A stretch of 64,000 nt of DNA from CAVXFB01 sp963760935 (GCA_963760935.1 CAVXFB010000004.1:49631-113630), one strand, 5' to 3'. Shown: positions 44,506 to 55,579, counted from the first letter of the stretch. Numbers and translations: made by a program. The notes: a model not told the origin generated them from the letters alone.

Positions 44506-46075
44506 ATGCACATCGAAATCTATGATACGACGCTTCGCGACGGGGCCCAGGGCGAGGGTATCAACTTCTCGCTTCAGGATAAGCTTGCCCTGACCGCGCG
44601 GCTGGACGACCTGGGCTTTGATTACGTCGAGGGAGGGTATCCCGCCTCGAATGAGAAGGACTTCCAGTATTTTCAGCGAGTCGGTCAATTGGGACTCAAA
44701 CGGGCGAAGGCCTGCGCCTTTGGCATGACGCGGCGCAAGGGTATCAAGGCGGAGGACGATACGGGGCTGAAGGCGTTGCTGGATTCTGGTGCGCCGGCCA
44801 TCACGCTCGTGGGAAAAGCCTCGGCCTTTCAGGCCACCAAAGTGATTCGCGCGACGTTGGACGAAAATCTGGCGATGATCCGCGACAGCGTCGGCCATCT
44901 GGTTCCGCGCCGGTCGCGAGGTGATCTTCGACGCCGAGCATTTTTATGACGGCTGGAAGGAGAACCGTGATTATGCGCTGGCCGCTGTGCAAGCGGCTGT
45001 GGAGGCCGGGGCGCGGCTCATCACGCTGTGCGACACCAATGGCGGCACCATGACGAGCGACGTGGCCGCGATTACCGCCGAGGCCGTTGCCAAGTTGCCG
45101 GCGCCCGTGGGCGTACACTTCCATAACGACTGCGATCTGGCGGTGGCCAACTCGCTGGCGGGCATCGAGGCAGGCGCAGTGCACGTGCAAGGGACGATCA
45201 ACGGTTTTGGCGAGCGTTGCGGCAACGCCGACCTGATTTCCGTTGTGGCGAACCTTGCGACGAAGAATCGCGGCTACGAAGTCCTCGTGCCCGGCGGCAT
45301 CGCCCGGCTCACCGAGTTGTCGCGATTTGTGTATGAAACTGTGAACATGAACTTTCGTGCGAACCAGCCGTTCGTGGGCAAGAGCGCGTTTGCTCATAAG
45401 GGAGGCATGCACGTCAGTGGCATCGCTCGCTCGTCGGCGAGCTACGAGCACATCGACCCGCAACTGGTGGGCAACGAGCGACGGGTGCTCGTGAGCGAAC
45501 TGTCCGGCCGGTCGAACATCGCGGCCGTGACCACCGAGCATAACATCTCGCAAGATTCTCCGCTGATGAATGAGATCTTGGCCAAGGTGGTGTCGCTGGA
45601 GAACGCCGGCTACCAGTTCGAAGCGGCCGACGCCTCGTTCAACCTCTTGGTGCAGAAGTGTGCCGGCACCTTCAAGTCGCACTTTGAAACGCTGCATTAC
45701 GACGTGACCGTCGATAACAAGGCGGGAGGCGAGGTCCGGGCCGAGGCCATCGTGAAGGTCAACATCGACGGCAAAGTTTGCTTCGAGGCGGCTGAAGGGC
45801 ATGGCCCGGTCGATGCCCTAAACGCGGCGTTGCGAAAAGCGCTTAACGGCAAGTTCCCGGGCCTCAATAAGTTGCATCTGGTCGACTACAAGGTCCGTGT
45901 CATCAACTCGCAGGCTGCCACTGCCGCCGGCGTTCGCGTGCTCATAGAGAGCCAGGATGAAAACGATGTATGGGGCACCGTCGGCGTCGACGAGAACATC
46001 ATCGAGGCAAGCTGGATTGCTCTGCTGGACAGTTTTGAGTACAAACTTTGGAAAGACGAACAGAAGAGTGGTTAG
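44506..46075 (+). CDS. cimA: (R)-citramalate synthase, frameshifted
   Basis: About 522 residues after repair, the normal length for the CimA group. It condenses pyruvate and acetyl-CoA to citramalate, the threonine-independent entry to isoleucine. The DRE-TIM barrel opens IEIYDTTLRDGAQGEGINFSLQDKLALTARLDDLG, with DRDGxQ-like metal/catalytic residues. VHFHNDCDLAVANSLAGIEAGAVHVQGTINGFGERCGNADL carries the HxH site. AHKGGMHVSGI begins the accessory part and the LeuA-like regulatory domain spans about 380-515. One extra C at 44905-44906 breaks the frame at HLV|RAGREVIFDAEHF. Preceded by the Ile/Val leader above. Confidence 0.9.
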
Positions 46076-46204
46076 TGGCTAGTGGTCAGTGGCTAGACGC
46101 CTGGGATCAGGGCCAGGATGCAGCGAAATCAGTGAGCGATACTGGATGCCGTCGCGTTCACTAGCCACTAGCCGCTAACCACTAACCACTAGCCACTGAC
46201 CACT
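46076..46204. repeat. Heptamer repeat palindrome between cimA and valS
   Basis: Left side TTAGTGGCTAGTGGTCAGTGG and right side of inverted CCACTAGCC/CCACTAACC units form a large imperfect palindrome of AGTGGCT/AGTGGTT heptamers with a 50-base unrelated loop. It is related to the AGGGGCT arrays at 4231 and 20975. Confidence 0.65.
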
Positions 46205-46218
46205 AATTTCACCGCTCC

Positions 46219-49200
46219 ATGTCCACCGATTCCTCACTCCCCGAACTCCCCAAGCAATACGATCACGCGGCGGCCCAGCAACGGTGGTATCCGTTCTGGG
46301 AAGAGCGTGGCTATTTTCATAGCGAGCCGAATCCGGCCAAGAAGCCTTATACCATTGTCATTCCACCGCCCAACGTCACCGGGGCCTTGCACCTCGGCCA
46401 CGCGCTGAATAACACGCTGCAAGACATCCTCATCCGGCAAAAGAGAATGCAGGGCTTCGAGACCCTGTGGATGCCGGGCACCGACCATGCCGGGATCGCC
46501 ACGCAGGCAGTTGTCGAGCGGCGGCTGTTGAGCGAAGAGAAGCTGAGCCGCCACGCGCTCGGCCGCGAGGGGCTCGTCGAACGCATCTGGCAATGGAAGA
46601 AAGACTACGAAGCACGCATCATCGGCCAGTTGAAGCAGATGGGCTGTAGCTGCGATTGGCAGCGGACTCGCTTCACGCTCGATCCGGTGTGCGCCAAGGC
46701 CGTGCGCGAGACATTCTTTAAGCTGTTCAAGGATGGCAAGATCTATCGCGGCAAACGGCTGGTCAATTGGGACACGTTCCTGCAAACGGCCGTCAGCGAC
46801 GACGAGGTGTTCCACGAAGCGGTAAAGGGCCACTTCTGGCATTTCAAATATCCGGTCGTCAATCCCAAGCCGGGCGAGCCGACGCATGTGACAATCGCCA
46901 CCACGCGGCCCGAGACGATGCTTGGCGACACGGCCGTGGCGGTCCATCCCGATCCGGCCACCGCATTGAAACAGGCGGAAGACCAGCTTCGCCAGCGACT
47001 GGCCGACGCACCGGCGAAAGAGAAGCCGGACCTTCAGACTCAAGTCGATGAAGTCGTGCGCCGGCGACGCGAGATGCTGCCACAACTGGAAAAACTGCGC
47101 GACATGGCCCACAGCGGCGTGATGCTGGAACTTCCGCTGACCGGCCGGCAGATCCCGCTCATCGCCGACCAATGGGCCAAGCCCGAGTTGGGGTCAGGCT
47201 GCGTCAAAGTTACTCCCGCGCACGATTCGAACGACTACGACGTATGGCAGCGGCACCTTGAAATCGGCGCGGTCAATATCCTCAATCCTGACGGAACCCT
47301 GAACGACAGTGTGCCGAAACAGTATCGCGGCATGACCGTAAAAAAGTCCCGCGAAGCCGTCGTGGCCGATTTGGAGGCAGCCGGGCTGGTTGTCGAGATC
47401 GAAGACCGCGACATCGATCTTGCCCACAGCGATCGCTCGAAGACGCCCATCGAGCCGTATTTGGCCGACCAGTGGTTCGTCACAATGGACGAGTTGGCCC
47501 AATCGGCGATGGATGCGGTAACCGACGGCCGCGTCAAAGTGTTTCCCGATCGCTATGCCAAAGGCTATCTCGACTGGCTCAGCGAGAAAGCGCGATTGGC
47601 CCATCGGCCGACAGCTTTGGTGGGGACACCGGATTCCGGTGTGGTCTAAGACGGTCGGGGGAGATCCTGCGGTGGCACGAGGCATTCAGTGTCTGCTACT
47701 TTCGACATTTCCACACTCGTTAGTATCCTCGCAAGAAGATACTGACGATGCCGGCAACTACGTAAGCCACGTCTGTCTTCGCGAGTTGAATGCCGATGTC
47801 GAGGCGACACTTGAGGCAGCGGGCTACAAGCAAGAGGATGACGTTCTCGACACATGGTTCAGCTCGGCTCTCTGGCCGCATTCGACGCTTGGCTGGCCGG
47901 ACGAGACGCCGGAGCTGAAGTACTACTATCCGACCAACGTGCTGATCACCAGTCGCGACATCATCACGCTGTGGGTGGCGCGGATGGTCCTCACCGGTCT
48001 GTACAACGTCGGCGAGGTGCCTTTCCACGACGTCTTCATCCACCCGAAGATTCTCGACGGTTATGGCGAAGGGATGTCGAAGTCGAAGGGCAACGGCGTC
48101 GATCCGGTCGACGTGATGGAGAAGTTCGGCGCCGATTCGCTGCGTTTCGGGCTGGCCTATCTGACGACCGAAACGCAAGACGTCCGAATGGCGGTCGAGT
48201 TCGAGTGCCCGCACTGCAACAAGCTGATCGAGCAAACGAAGGAGAATCGGACGCGGCCGCGGATCAAGTGCAAACACTGCGGCCAGCCGTTTTCCACGCA
48301 GTGGGCCGAGAAGCCCGAGGACAAAGCCCTGCCGCGCGGGGCCGTGGTGAGCGACCGCTTCGAGTTGGCCCGCAATTTCTGCAACAAGCTGTGGAATGCC
48401 TCGCGTTTTGCGCTGTTGAACCTCGATGGCTTCGACCCGGGCGTGGTGGCCGACAAGCAATTGCTGGTCGAGGATCGCTGGCTGTTGAGCCGGCTATCGA
48501 CCGTGACGCAGCAAGTGACCGACGCGTTGGCCCAGTATCGCTTTGCCGACGCCGCCCGGGTGCTTTACGATTTTGCGTGGGACGAGTTTTGCAGCTTCTA
48601 TGTCGAGATGGTCAAGGGTCGATTGCAGGACGACTCGCAGCGGGCAGTGGCCCAGCGCGTGTTGGCGCATGCTCTGGATACGCTGCTTCGCCTTTTGCAT
48701 CCGATGATTCCGTTTCTGACCGAAGACGTGTGGCAGCGATTGGGCGATGTGGCGGCGCGGCGTGGAATCGACGAGGCAATCGCGGCGGCCGAGAGTGTGA
48801 TGCTTGCCCCCTGGCCCGAGAGCGATCCGGCTCGGCAAGACGCGGCGATCGAAGCCCAGTTTGCCCGCTTCCAAGAGGTGCTTCGGGCGGTTCGCGACAT
48901 CCGTGCCCGACAGGGAGTGGCGCCGAAGACCGTGCTGAAGTTCTCCGTGCGCTGCGAGCAGGACGCTGCGGAACTGCTGCGGCCGATGGAGCCGTATTTC
49001 TCGTCGATGGCCAATGCCAGCGTGGCGGGCCTGGGCCCACACGTTGCGCCGCCGCCGCTGAGCGCCCACGTGACGCTGGCGGGCATGGAGGTGTACGTGG
49101 ACCTCGCCGAGTTGATCGACGTGCCGGCCGAGATTGCCCGGAAGAAGCAAGAAGTGGAGAAGTTGACGGGCTTCATCGCGTCGAAGGAAAAGAAGCTCGG

Positions 49201-49327
49201 CAACGCGACGTTTGTCGAGCGTGCCCCGGCCGATGTGGTCCAGAAAGAGCGCGACAGCCTGCACGAGTTGCAGGAGCAATTGGCCGCCGCTGAGGAGGTG
49301 CTCGGACGGCTGGCGACCATGAATTGA
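46219..49327 (+). CDS. valS: Valyl-tRNA synthetase with two insertions, frameshifted
   Basis: About 1035 residues after repair, some 80 longer than E. coli ValRS. Class I signatures are PPPNVTGALHLGHALNNTLQD (HIGH as HLGH) and GMSKSKGNGVDPVDV (KMSKS). WMPGTDHAGIATQ, TTRPETMLGDTAVAVHP, QLWWGHRIPVW, and the C-terminal coiled coil DVPAEIARKKQEVEKL are all present. One extra A at 47587-47589 breaks SEK|RDWPIGRQLWWGH. Two insertions stand out: a charged helical stretch in the editing domain (about residues 248-296) and a zinc-ribbon-like segment CPHC-x17-CKHC before the anticodon domain (about 48205-48345). Confidence 0.9.
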
Positions 49328-49383
49328 CAATCCCCCACTGGAATGTATACTAGGCTGTTTCGCGACCCACGCGGGGCCGCGAT

Positions 49384-49456
<73 letters not shown>

Positions 49457-49617
49457 CTTCAGAGATGGCAATCCAACGCCTTGCATACCAGGGGTTTCCG
49501 CCAATAGGTCGGTGGGAGCCCCTTCGGTCTATTCGGGCCTATGGCTGGGAACCGGCCGTCAGCGACGACGGCCAGATGCCACGGGTTCAAGTCCGGACCG
49601 CGGACTTTCGAGCGTTC

Positions 49618-51144
49618 TCACTTCGTGGCGCGCTGGCGGACCAATTCGATGGGTAGCGGCCAACTATGGCCTTGTTGGGCAAGCAGCCCTTGGGCCGCCT
49701 CTGGTCCCCATGTCCCTGCGGCGTAATTGGGGAAGTCGCTGGGCGGAGCGACGGCCCACACATCGAGCACGGGCATCAACAAGCGCCAGGCCGCCTCGAC
49801 CTGGTCGGCACGCATGAAAAGCGTCGCATCGTTCTTCATCACGTCCCAGAGCAACGTTTCGTAAGCCTCGGGCGACCGCGCGGCGAACGTATCCTGATAA
49901 TTGAATCGCATCTCGACCGTCCGCAGGTGCATCTTGGGACCCGGGTGCTTGGCCTGGAATCGCAACAGAATGCCTTCGTCGGGAGTGATCGACATGACCA
50001 AACGAGCCGGCTGCCAGTCGAGAGTTGCCTCGGGCGGGAACGCCTGATGGGGCACCGCGCGAAATTGGATGGCAACTTCCGAAACCTGCCGGGGAAGGCG
50101 TTTGCCCGTGCGGAGATAGAAGGGGACGTCCTGCCAGCGCCAGTTGTCGAGGAGCAACTTCATCGCCACAAACGTCTCGGTTTGGGAGTCGGGCGACACG
50201 CCGTCTTCTTCGCGATAGCCGCAAACCGCCTCGCCGGCGATCCAACCTTTGCCGTACTGCCCGCGTACCACGTACTGATGGACCGCGTCGTGGTGAATCG
50301 GACGAACGGCGTGGAGCACATCGACCTTCTTGTTGCGAATCTCGTCGGCGTCGAACGACACCATGGGCTCCATCGCCACAAGACACAGCAATTGCATGAG
50401 ATGGTTCTGCACCATGTCGCGGAGCGCACCGGCCCGATCGTAATAGCCACCGCGATGTGCAATGCCCACCTCTTCGGCGACGGTGATGGTCACGCAGTCC
50501 ACGTAGCGGCGGTTCCAGATAGGCTCGAAGAGCGGATTGGCAAAGCGAAAGGCCAGAATGTTTTGCACGGTCTCCTTGCCCAGATAGTGGTCGATCCGGA
50601 AAATCTGGGACTCCTCGAAGCTGTCGGCGAGGCTGCCGTTCAACTCGCGGGCGGAATCCAGGTCGTAACCGATCGGCTTTTCGATCACGATTCGCGCAAA
50701 CTGCCGGTCACTGGCCAAGCCGGCTTCGCCAAGACGTTTCGGGATCTCGCCGAACATCGCCGGGGGCGTCGCCATGTAGAATACGCGGTGGACCTTGGCG
50801 TTCCACTCTTTTTCGAGCTGTGCACACTGCTCGCCCAGGAGCGTATACGTTTGCAGCTTTTTGAAATCGCCCTGTTGGTAATGGATATGCTTGGCAAACT
50901 CGTTCCATTCGTCGGCCTTCACCTTTCCGCGGCGCGAGAACTTGTTGACCCCCTCGTGAAGACGCCGGCGAAGCGTGTCGTCGTCAAGGTCGACGCGGTC
51001 GACGGCAATGACAGCGAAACGCGGCGGCATGCTGCGGTCGTGCGAAAGGTCAAACAGGGCCGGGACTAGCTTGCGCCACGTGAGATCGCCGGCCCCGCCA
51101 AAAATGGCGAACACGGTCGGTTCGAGTTGATCCTTAGCGGTCAT
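49618..51144 (-). CDS. zwf: Glucose-6-phosphate 1-dehydrogenase
   Basis: About 508 residues; oxidises glucose-6-phosphate to 6-phosphogluconolactone with NADP, the first step of the oxidative pentose phosphate pathway. Motifs are the nucleotide-binding FAIFGGAGDLTWRKLVPALF, the substrate site RIDHYLGKETVQNILAFRFAN, VQNHLMQLLCLVAMEP and FYLRTGKRLPRQVSEVAIQF. In many homologues the loop reads GASGDLAxRKL, so GGAGDLTWRKL is slightly divergent. The start ATG at 51144 follows the gnd stop by five bases; a start at 51165 would overlap gnd. Operon with gnd. Confidence 0.92.
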   Translation of the reverse strand: MTAKDQLEPTVFAIFGGAGDLTWRKLVPALFDLSHDRSMPPRFAVIAVDRVDLDDDTLRRRLHEGVNKFSRRGKVKADEWNEFAKHIHYQQGDFKKLQTYTLLGEQCAQLEKEWNAKVHRVFYMATPPAMFGEIPKRLGEAGLASDRQFARIVIEKPIGYDLDSARELNGSLADSFEESQIFRIDHYLGKETVQNILAFRFANPLFEPIWNRRYVDCVTITVAEEVGIAHRGGYYDRAGALRDMVQNHLMQLLCLVAMEPMVSFDADEIRNKKVDVLHAVRPIHHDAVHQYVVRGQYGKGWIAGEAVCGYREEDGVSPDSQTETFVAMKLLLDNWRWQDVPFYLRTGKRLPRQVSEVAIQFRAVPHQAFPPEATLDWQPARLVMSITPDEGILLRFQAKHPGPKMHLRTVEMRFNYQDTFAARSPEAYETLLWDVMKNDATLFMRADQVEAAWRLLMPVLDVWAVAPPSDFPNYAAGTWGPEAAQGLLAQQGHSWPLPIELVRQRATK

Positions 51145-51149
51145 GGGGT

Positions 51150-52573
51150 TCAGCTTTCTTCCCATTGTGTGTGGAACGTGCCCTTGGCGTCGACGCGTTC
51201 ATAGGTGTGTGCCCCAAAATAGTCGCGCTGAGCCTGAATGAGATTCGCCGGCAACCATGCGCTCCGGTAGCCGTCAAGGTAACCCAGCGCGGTCATGAAG
51301 CCAAGCGCCGGCAGGCCCAACTCGGCGGCGGCGCAAACGACGCTTCGCGGCGCATCCTGGTTCGCCATCACCTCGGCCGCCAGTTGTGCATCGAGCAACA
51401 GATGAGGCAACCCGGGCTGGTTGCGATAAGCCGTGCAGATCTCATCGAGCAAGCCAGCGCGAATGATACAGCCACCCCGCCAGATTCGCGCCACGGTTTC
51501 GAGATTGAGGTGGTACTGATACTTGTCGGACGCCGCCACGAGCACCGCGAATCCCTGCGCGTAGGTGACGATCAGGCCGGCGTACAGCGCGCGTTCCATT
51601 TGAGCGATAACGGCGTGTCGGTCGCCGCCGAAAGGCCGCACGGGCCGCAGCAAGAGCTTGCTGGCCATCGTGCGTTGCTCCTCAAATACGGAAAGATTCC
51701 GCATCGCAACCGCGATATCGATCGTGGGAATCGGCACCTGCAGTTCCATCGCGCTTTGCGACGTCCACATGCCGGTGCCTTTTTGGCGCGCCACATCCAG
51801 GATTTCGTCGATCAACCGCTTGCCGGTCTTTTCATCCACCGTGCTGAAGATGTGACCGGTAATCTCCATCAGGTAACCATTCAATTTTCCGTTGTTCCAA
51901 GTGCTAAACACGCCGTGCAGTTCGTCGTCGTTCAGGCCAAGGCCACGTTTCATCAAATCGTACGCTTCTGCGATGAGTTGCATCACGCCGTATTCGATGC
52001 CGTTATGGACCATCTTGACGAAGTGACCTGCCGAACCGGGACCGAGATAATCTACGCATGGGTCGCCGTTCACGTGGGCGGCGACGGCTTCAAACACCGG
52101 GCGAACGCGTTCGTAGGCCGGTTTTGGCCCGCCCGGCATAATGCTTGGCCCGTGGCGTGCCCCCTCCTCGCCGCCGGAGACGCCGACGCCGAGGAAGTGG
52201 ATGCCTTTCGCCGCCACGTTGCGGGCGCGGAGATCCGTATCTTTGAAGTAGGAGTTGCCGGCATCGACGATGAGATCGCCCTTGTCCAGGTACGGCAACA
52301 AGTCTTTGATAACTGAATCGACTGGGGAGCCGGCGGGCACAAGCATCACGACGGCGCGTGGTGGTTTGAGCAGAGCGACAAAGTCTCCGATGCTCTGCGC
52401 CCGTGGACGTCGCGGTCGGCCGACTCTTTTTTCAAGGCCTCAACCTGATGTGCGTCCTTGTCAAAGCCGGCCACTGAGAAGCCATGGTCGGCCATGTTCA
52501 GCACGAGATTTCGCCCCATGACGCCCAGGCCGACCATGCCGATTTCATACTGTCGTTGTTGCGTACTGGTCAT
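51150..52573 (-). CDS. gnd: 6-phosphogluconate dehydrogenase (decarboxylating), frameshifted
   Basis: About 474 residues after repair. It oxidatively decarboxylates 6-phosphogluconate to ribulose-5-phosphate with NADP. Motifs are IGMVGLGVMGRNLVLNMADHGFSV, VDAGNSYFKDTDLRARNVAAKGIHFLGVGVSGGEEGARHGPSIMPGG, VKMVHNGIEYGVMQLIAEAYDLMK and the C-terminal HLNLETVARIWRGGCIIRA. One missing base in the CCC at 52400-52402 (plus strand) breaks DVHG|AQSIGDFVALLKPPRAVVMLVPAGS. It lies upstream of zwf, so both oxidative pentose phosphate enzymes are co-expressed. Confidence 0.92.
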
Positions 52574-52685
52574 TTGTTTGCCCTCAGTGGCAAGTGTGAG
52601 AAACAATCGAAAGCGCCTATCCGGCGCAGCCGTTGTGAAGTTCGCGTCATTATTTGTATCTGCGTCTTTGTGCTTTGCACAACGT

Positions 52686-54962
52686 TCACAATTTTACTTT
52701 CCGCAGCCGCAAGGCGTTGCTAATGACCGAGACAGAACTCAGGCTCATCGCGGCGCCGGCGATGATCGGACTCAACAGTAAGCCCAAAAACGGGTATAGC
52801 ACTCCCGCCGCCACTGGAATGCCCAGCGCGTTATAGAGAAAGGCGAAGAATAGGTTCTGCCGGATGTTCCACATGGTAGCGCGACTGAGCCGGATGGCCT
52901 TGGCAATACCGCGGAGGTCGCCTCTGACGAGCGTGATGCCCGCGCTTTGCATGGCCACGTCGGTGCCGGTGCCCATGGCAATGCCGACGTCCGCTTCGCT
53001 GAGCGCGGGTGCATCGTTGACGCCGTCGCCGGCCATCGCAACGCGGTCACCTTCCGCTCGCAGCTTCTTCACATGGGCGACTTTTCCAGCGGGTTCGATC
53101 TCGGCTTCTACCGCATCAAGGCCGAGTTGCTTGGCCACGGCCGCAGCCGTACGCCGATTGTCGCCCGTCAGCATGACGAGTTTCAACCCGAGCGCGTGGA
53201 GATCGCGGATGGCCTCGACGGTGGTAGATTTGATCGGGTCGGCGACGGCGAGAATTCCGGCCGGTTTGCCGTCAATGGCCACAAACACCACGGTTTTGCC
53301 TTCGTCTTGAAGTTGTCGGGCCGAGGCTTCCAGCGATTCCAGTCCAGCAATCTTTTCGTTACGCAAAAAATCGGGCTTGCCAATCATCACCGCGCGATCG
53401 GAGACGGCGCCAAAGACGCCGCCGGCGGTCACAGAACGAAAGTCCTTCACGGCTACGAGAGCGATACTCTGTTTCTTTGCACCCTGCACAATTGCGGCGG
53501 CCAGCGGATGTTCGCTGTTCTGCTCCAGCGAGGCAGCGAGTCGCAGAAGCTCTTTGGCGTCGAGATCGCCGACAGGCAGAACATCGAGGAGCTTGGGTTT
53601 GCCCTCGGTGAGGGTGCCCGTCTTATCGACGACGAGCGTGGCGACCTTCTCCAGCCGCTCAAGTGCCTCGGCGTTCTTGACGAGCACGCCTTCCTGTGCG
53701 CCGCGACCGACACCGACCATGATGGACATCGGCGTGGCCAAACCGAGAGCGCATGGGCAAGCGATGATGAGTACGGCGACGGCGTTGACGACGGCGTACG
53801 CGAGTCTTGGCTCAGGCCCGATCAACATCCAGACGACGAAGGTGAGCACCGACGCCGCGAGCACTGCCGGCACGAAGATGCCCGCCACTTTGTCGGCCAG
53901 ACTTTGGATGGGCGCGCGGCTACGCTGAGCTTCGGCAACCATGTTGACGATCTGTCCAAGCAACGTATCGCTGCCAACGCGCTCGGCGCGCATGACGAAA
54001 CTGCCCGAGCCGTTGACGGTGCCGCCTGTCACCTTGTCGCCGACGGTCTTTTCGACCGGGAGTGGCTCGCCGGTGATCATCGACTCCTCCACGCTGGAGT
54101 GCCCTTCGACCACCTCGCCATCGACCGGCACCCTATCGCCTGGAACCACGCGCAACCAGTCGCCGACTTTCACCTGGTCGAGTGGGACTTCATGATCGCC
54201 TCCCGGTGCGACCTGCCGCGCTGTAGGCGGCGCAAGGTTTAGCAAGGCCTTGATGGCCGTGCCGGTGCGACTGCGGGCACGAAGTTCGAGCACTTGACCG
54301 AGGAGCACGAGCACAATGATCGCCGCCGCGGCCTCGAAGTAGATGGCGACCTTGCCCTCGTGTTGCATCGTGCTTGGGAATAGGCCGGGCATGAGCATTG
54401 CGACGGCGCTGAAGACGTAGGCTGCGCCCACGCCGATGGAGATCAGGGTGAACATGTTTAGGTGACGGGTGACAACGGAGCGCCAGCCACGTTGGACAAG
54501 CGGCCAACCTGCCCACCAAACCACGGGCGTGGCTAGGGCAAATTGCATCCAGCGTATTGCCTGGCTGTCCACCCACGACTGTCGGGCAAGCGCTGGAATC
54601 AAGTGCGCCATTGCCACGACCAACACCGGCAAGGTCAGCACGGCGCCGATCCAGAATCGCCTCGTCATGTCGCGTAGTTCGGCGCTGTCCTCATCATCCG
54701 TAGCCGATGACGGCGTCGCCGGTTCCAACGCCATGCCGCACTTGGGGCAATCGCCGGGATGGTCCTGCCGGACTTCCGGGTGCATTGGACACGTGTAAAT
54801 GGCGTTGCCGTGCGGCTGTTCTTCGTGCTTCAAAGCGGCAGGCATCGACAGAAACTTCTGCCGGCAATGGTCGCTGCAAAAGTAGAATGTCTGCCCATCA
54901 CGCGTGGCGCGTAGCCCGGATGCTTCGTCCACGGTCATTCCGCAAATTGGGTCGGTAGCCAT
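52686..54962 (-). CDS. copA: Copper-translocating P1B-type ATPase with YHS and HMBD domains
   Basis: A 758-residue heavy-metal pump. The N-terminus has a YHS domain (residues 3-45: DPICGMTVDEASGLRATRDGQTFYFCSDHC) and a heavy-metal-binding domain (about 55-82: YTCPMHPEVRQDHPGDCPKCGM) in place of the usual HMA domains. Eight membrane helices carry CPC (402-404) in ACPCALGLATPMSIMVG. TGEP (297-300), DKTGT phosphorylation site (446-450), and GDGVNDAPALSEADVGIAMG complete the P-type signatures. CPC with this N-terminus fits Cu(I) or Ag(I) export of the CopB/CopA border group. No metal regulator gene is adjacent. Confidence 0.88.
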   Translation of the reverse strand: MATDPICGMTVDEASGLRATRDGQTFYFCSDHCRQKFLSMPAALKHEEQPHGNAIYTCPMHPEVRQDHPGDCPKCGMALEPATPSSATDDEDSAELRDMTRRFWIGAVLTLPVLVVAMAHLIPALARQSWVDSQAIRWMQFALATPVVWWAGWPLVQRGWRSVVTRHLNMFTLISIGVGAAYVFSAVAMLMPGLFPSTMQHEGKVAIYFEAAAAIIVLVLLGQVLELRARSRTGTAIKALLNLAPPTARQVAPGGDHEVPLDQVKVGDWLRVVPGDRVPVDGEVVEGHSSVEESMITGEPLPVEKTVGDKVTGGTVNGSGSFVMRAERVGSDTLLGQIVNMVAEAQRSRAPIQSLADKVAGIFVPAVLAASVLTFVVWMLIGPEPRLAYAVVNAVAVLIIACPCALGLATPMSIMVGVGRGAQEGVLVKNAEALERLEKVATLVVDKTGTLTEGKPKLLDVLPVGDLDAKELLRLAASLEQNSEHPLAAAIVQGAKKQSIALVAVKDFRSVTAGGVFGAVSDRAVMIGKPDFLRNEKIAGLESLEASARQLQDEGKTVVFVAIDGKPAGILAVADPIKSTTVEAIRDLHALGLKLVMLTGDNRRTAAAVAKQLGLDAVEAEIEPAGKVAHVKKLRAEGDRVAMAGDGVNDAPALSEADVGIAMGTGTDVAMQSAGITLVRGDLRGIAKAIRLSRATMWNIRQNLFFAFLYNALGIPVAAGVLYPFLGLLLSPIIAGAAMSLSSVSVISNALRLRKVKL

Positions 54963-55315
54963 ATTTGTGACCGTCAGGTGAGTTGGCTAGTTGGCGACCC
55001 TATTAGAAGTTTGTCAGGAAAAATTCGCCCACTCGCGATCGCGGCATACAAATCCCTGCTATTGCCCCGTATCACGAACCGGTTCCATACCCATTCTAGG
55101 AGGCAGGTCAAAAAGCCGGCCCCGTGAGGTCCGCTCTGCCATCTCGGTGCAGATAAACCATGCCGTCAGCAGCGGCAAGCCCAGCGCTGGCCGCGGCCGC
55201 TGGGGAGCAAAGACAAGGCCAATCCGGTCCAGAGTTCTAGCAACGGCCAACGCGGAAAGGCGTGGTCACCAACGGCGCACGATAGCATAGGCCGGTAGCC
55301 GGCCCACCAGCCCGT
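54963..55315. other. Intergenic, nothing recognised
   Basis: 353 bases between the copper ATPase start and the ACT-like gene. There is no supported gene, RNA or repeat; the ATPase promoter must lie in its left part. Confidence 0.4.
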
Positions 55316-55579
55316 CTAATCGTGTTCGAAGATCATCTCCTGAACGTCCACGCCCTCCATGCCCGCGAGTCTCGCCTTCAACTCCTGGCAGATGGCCATG
55401 TCGCCGAACATTTCCAGCAATATCAGACCGCGCGGTGAACAGACCTTGTCGTCGACATGATGCAGCCCGATGCGGGTCTTGATATTGCAGCCGTACTCAG
55501 AGAGCAGGTGCTGAAGATTGGGAACCTGGGCGACCCGGTTCGTCACATGAACGCCATAGATAACGTGTGGTTCTTCCAT
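55316..55579 (-). CDS. Small ACT-like domain protein
   Basis: An 87-residue protein: VIYGVHVTNRVAQVPNLQHLLSEYGCNIKTRIGLH, then RGLILLEMFGDMAICQELKARLAGMEGVDVQEMIFEHD. The beta-alpha-beta-beta-alpha-beta order and the ending GVDVQEMIF match small ACT-fold proteins of the TM1266/NikR-C type (putative hydrogenase-system regulators). These are ligand-binding dimers without a catalytic site. The frame extends 94 codons upstream, but that part looks like noise and GGGGAT precedes the ATG at 55579. No hydrogenase gene is nearby, so the role is open. Confidence 0.6.
   Translation of the reverse strand: MEEPHVIYGVHVTNRVAQVPNLQHLLSEYGCNIKTRIGLHHVDDKVCSPRGLILLEMFGDMAICQELKARLAGMEGVDVQEMIFEHD

Noticed and set aside
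49575..49615. GGGTTCAAGTCC stretch resembling a tRNA T-arm, possible tRNA remnant or att site
   Set aside because: The flanking bases do not form a T stem and no acceptor, D or anticodon arm is present.
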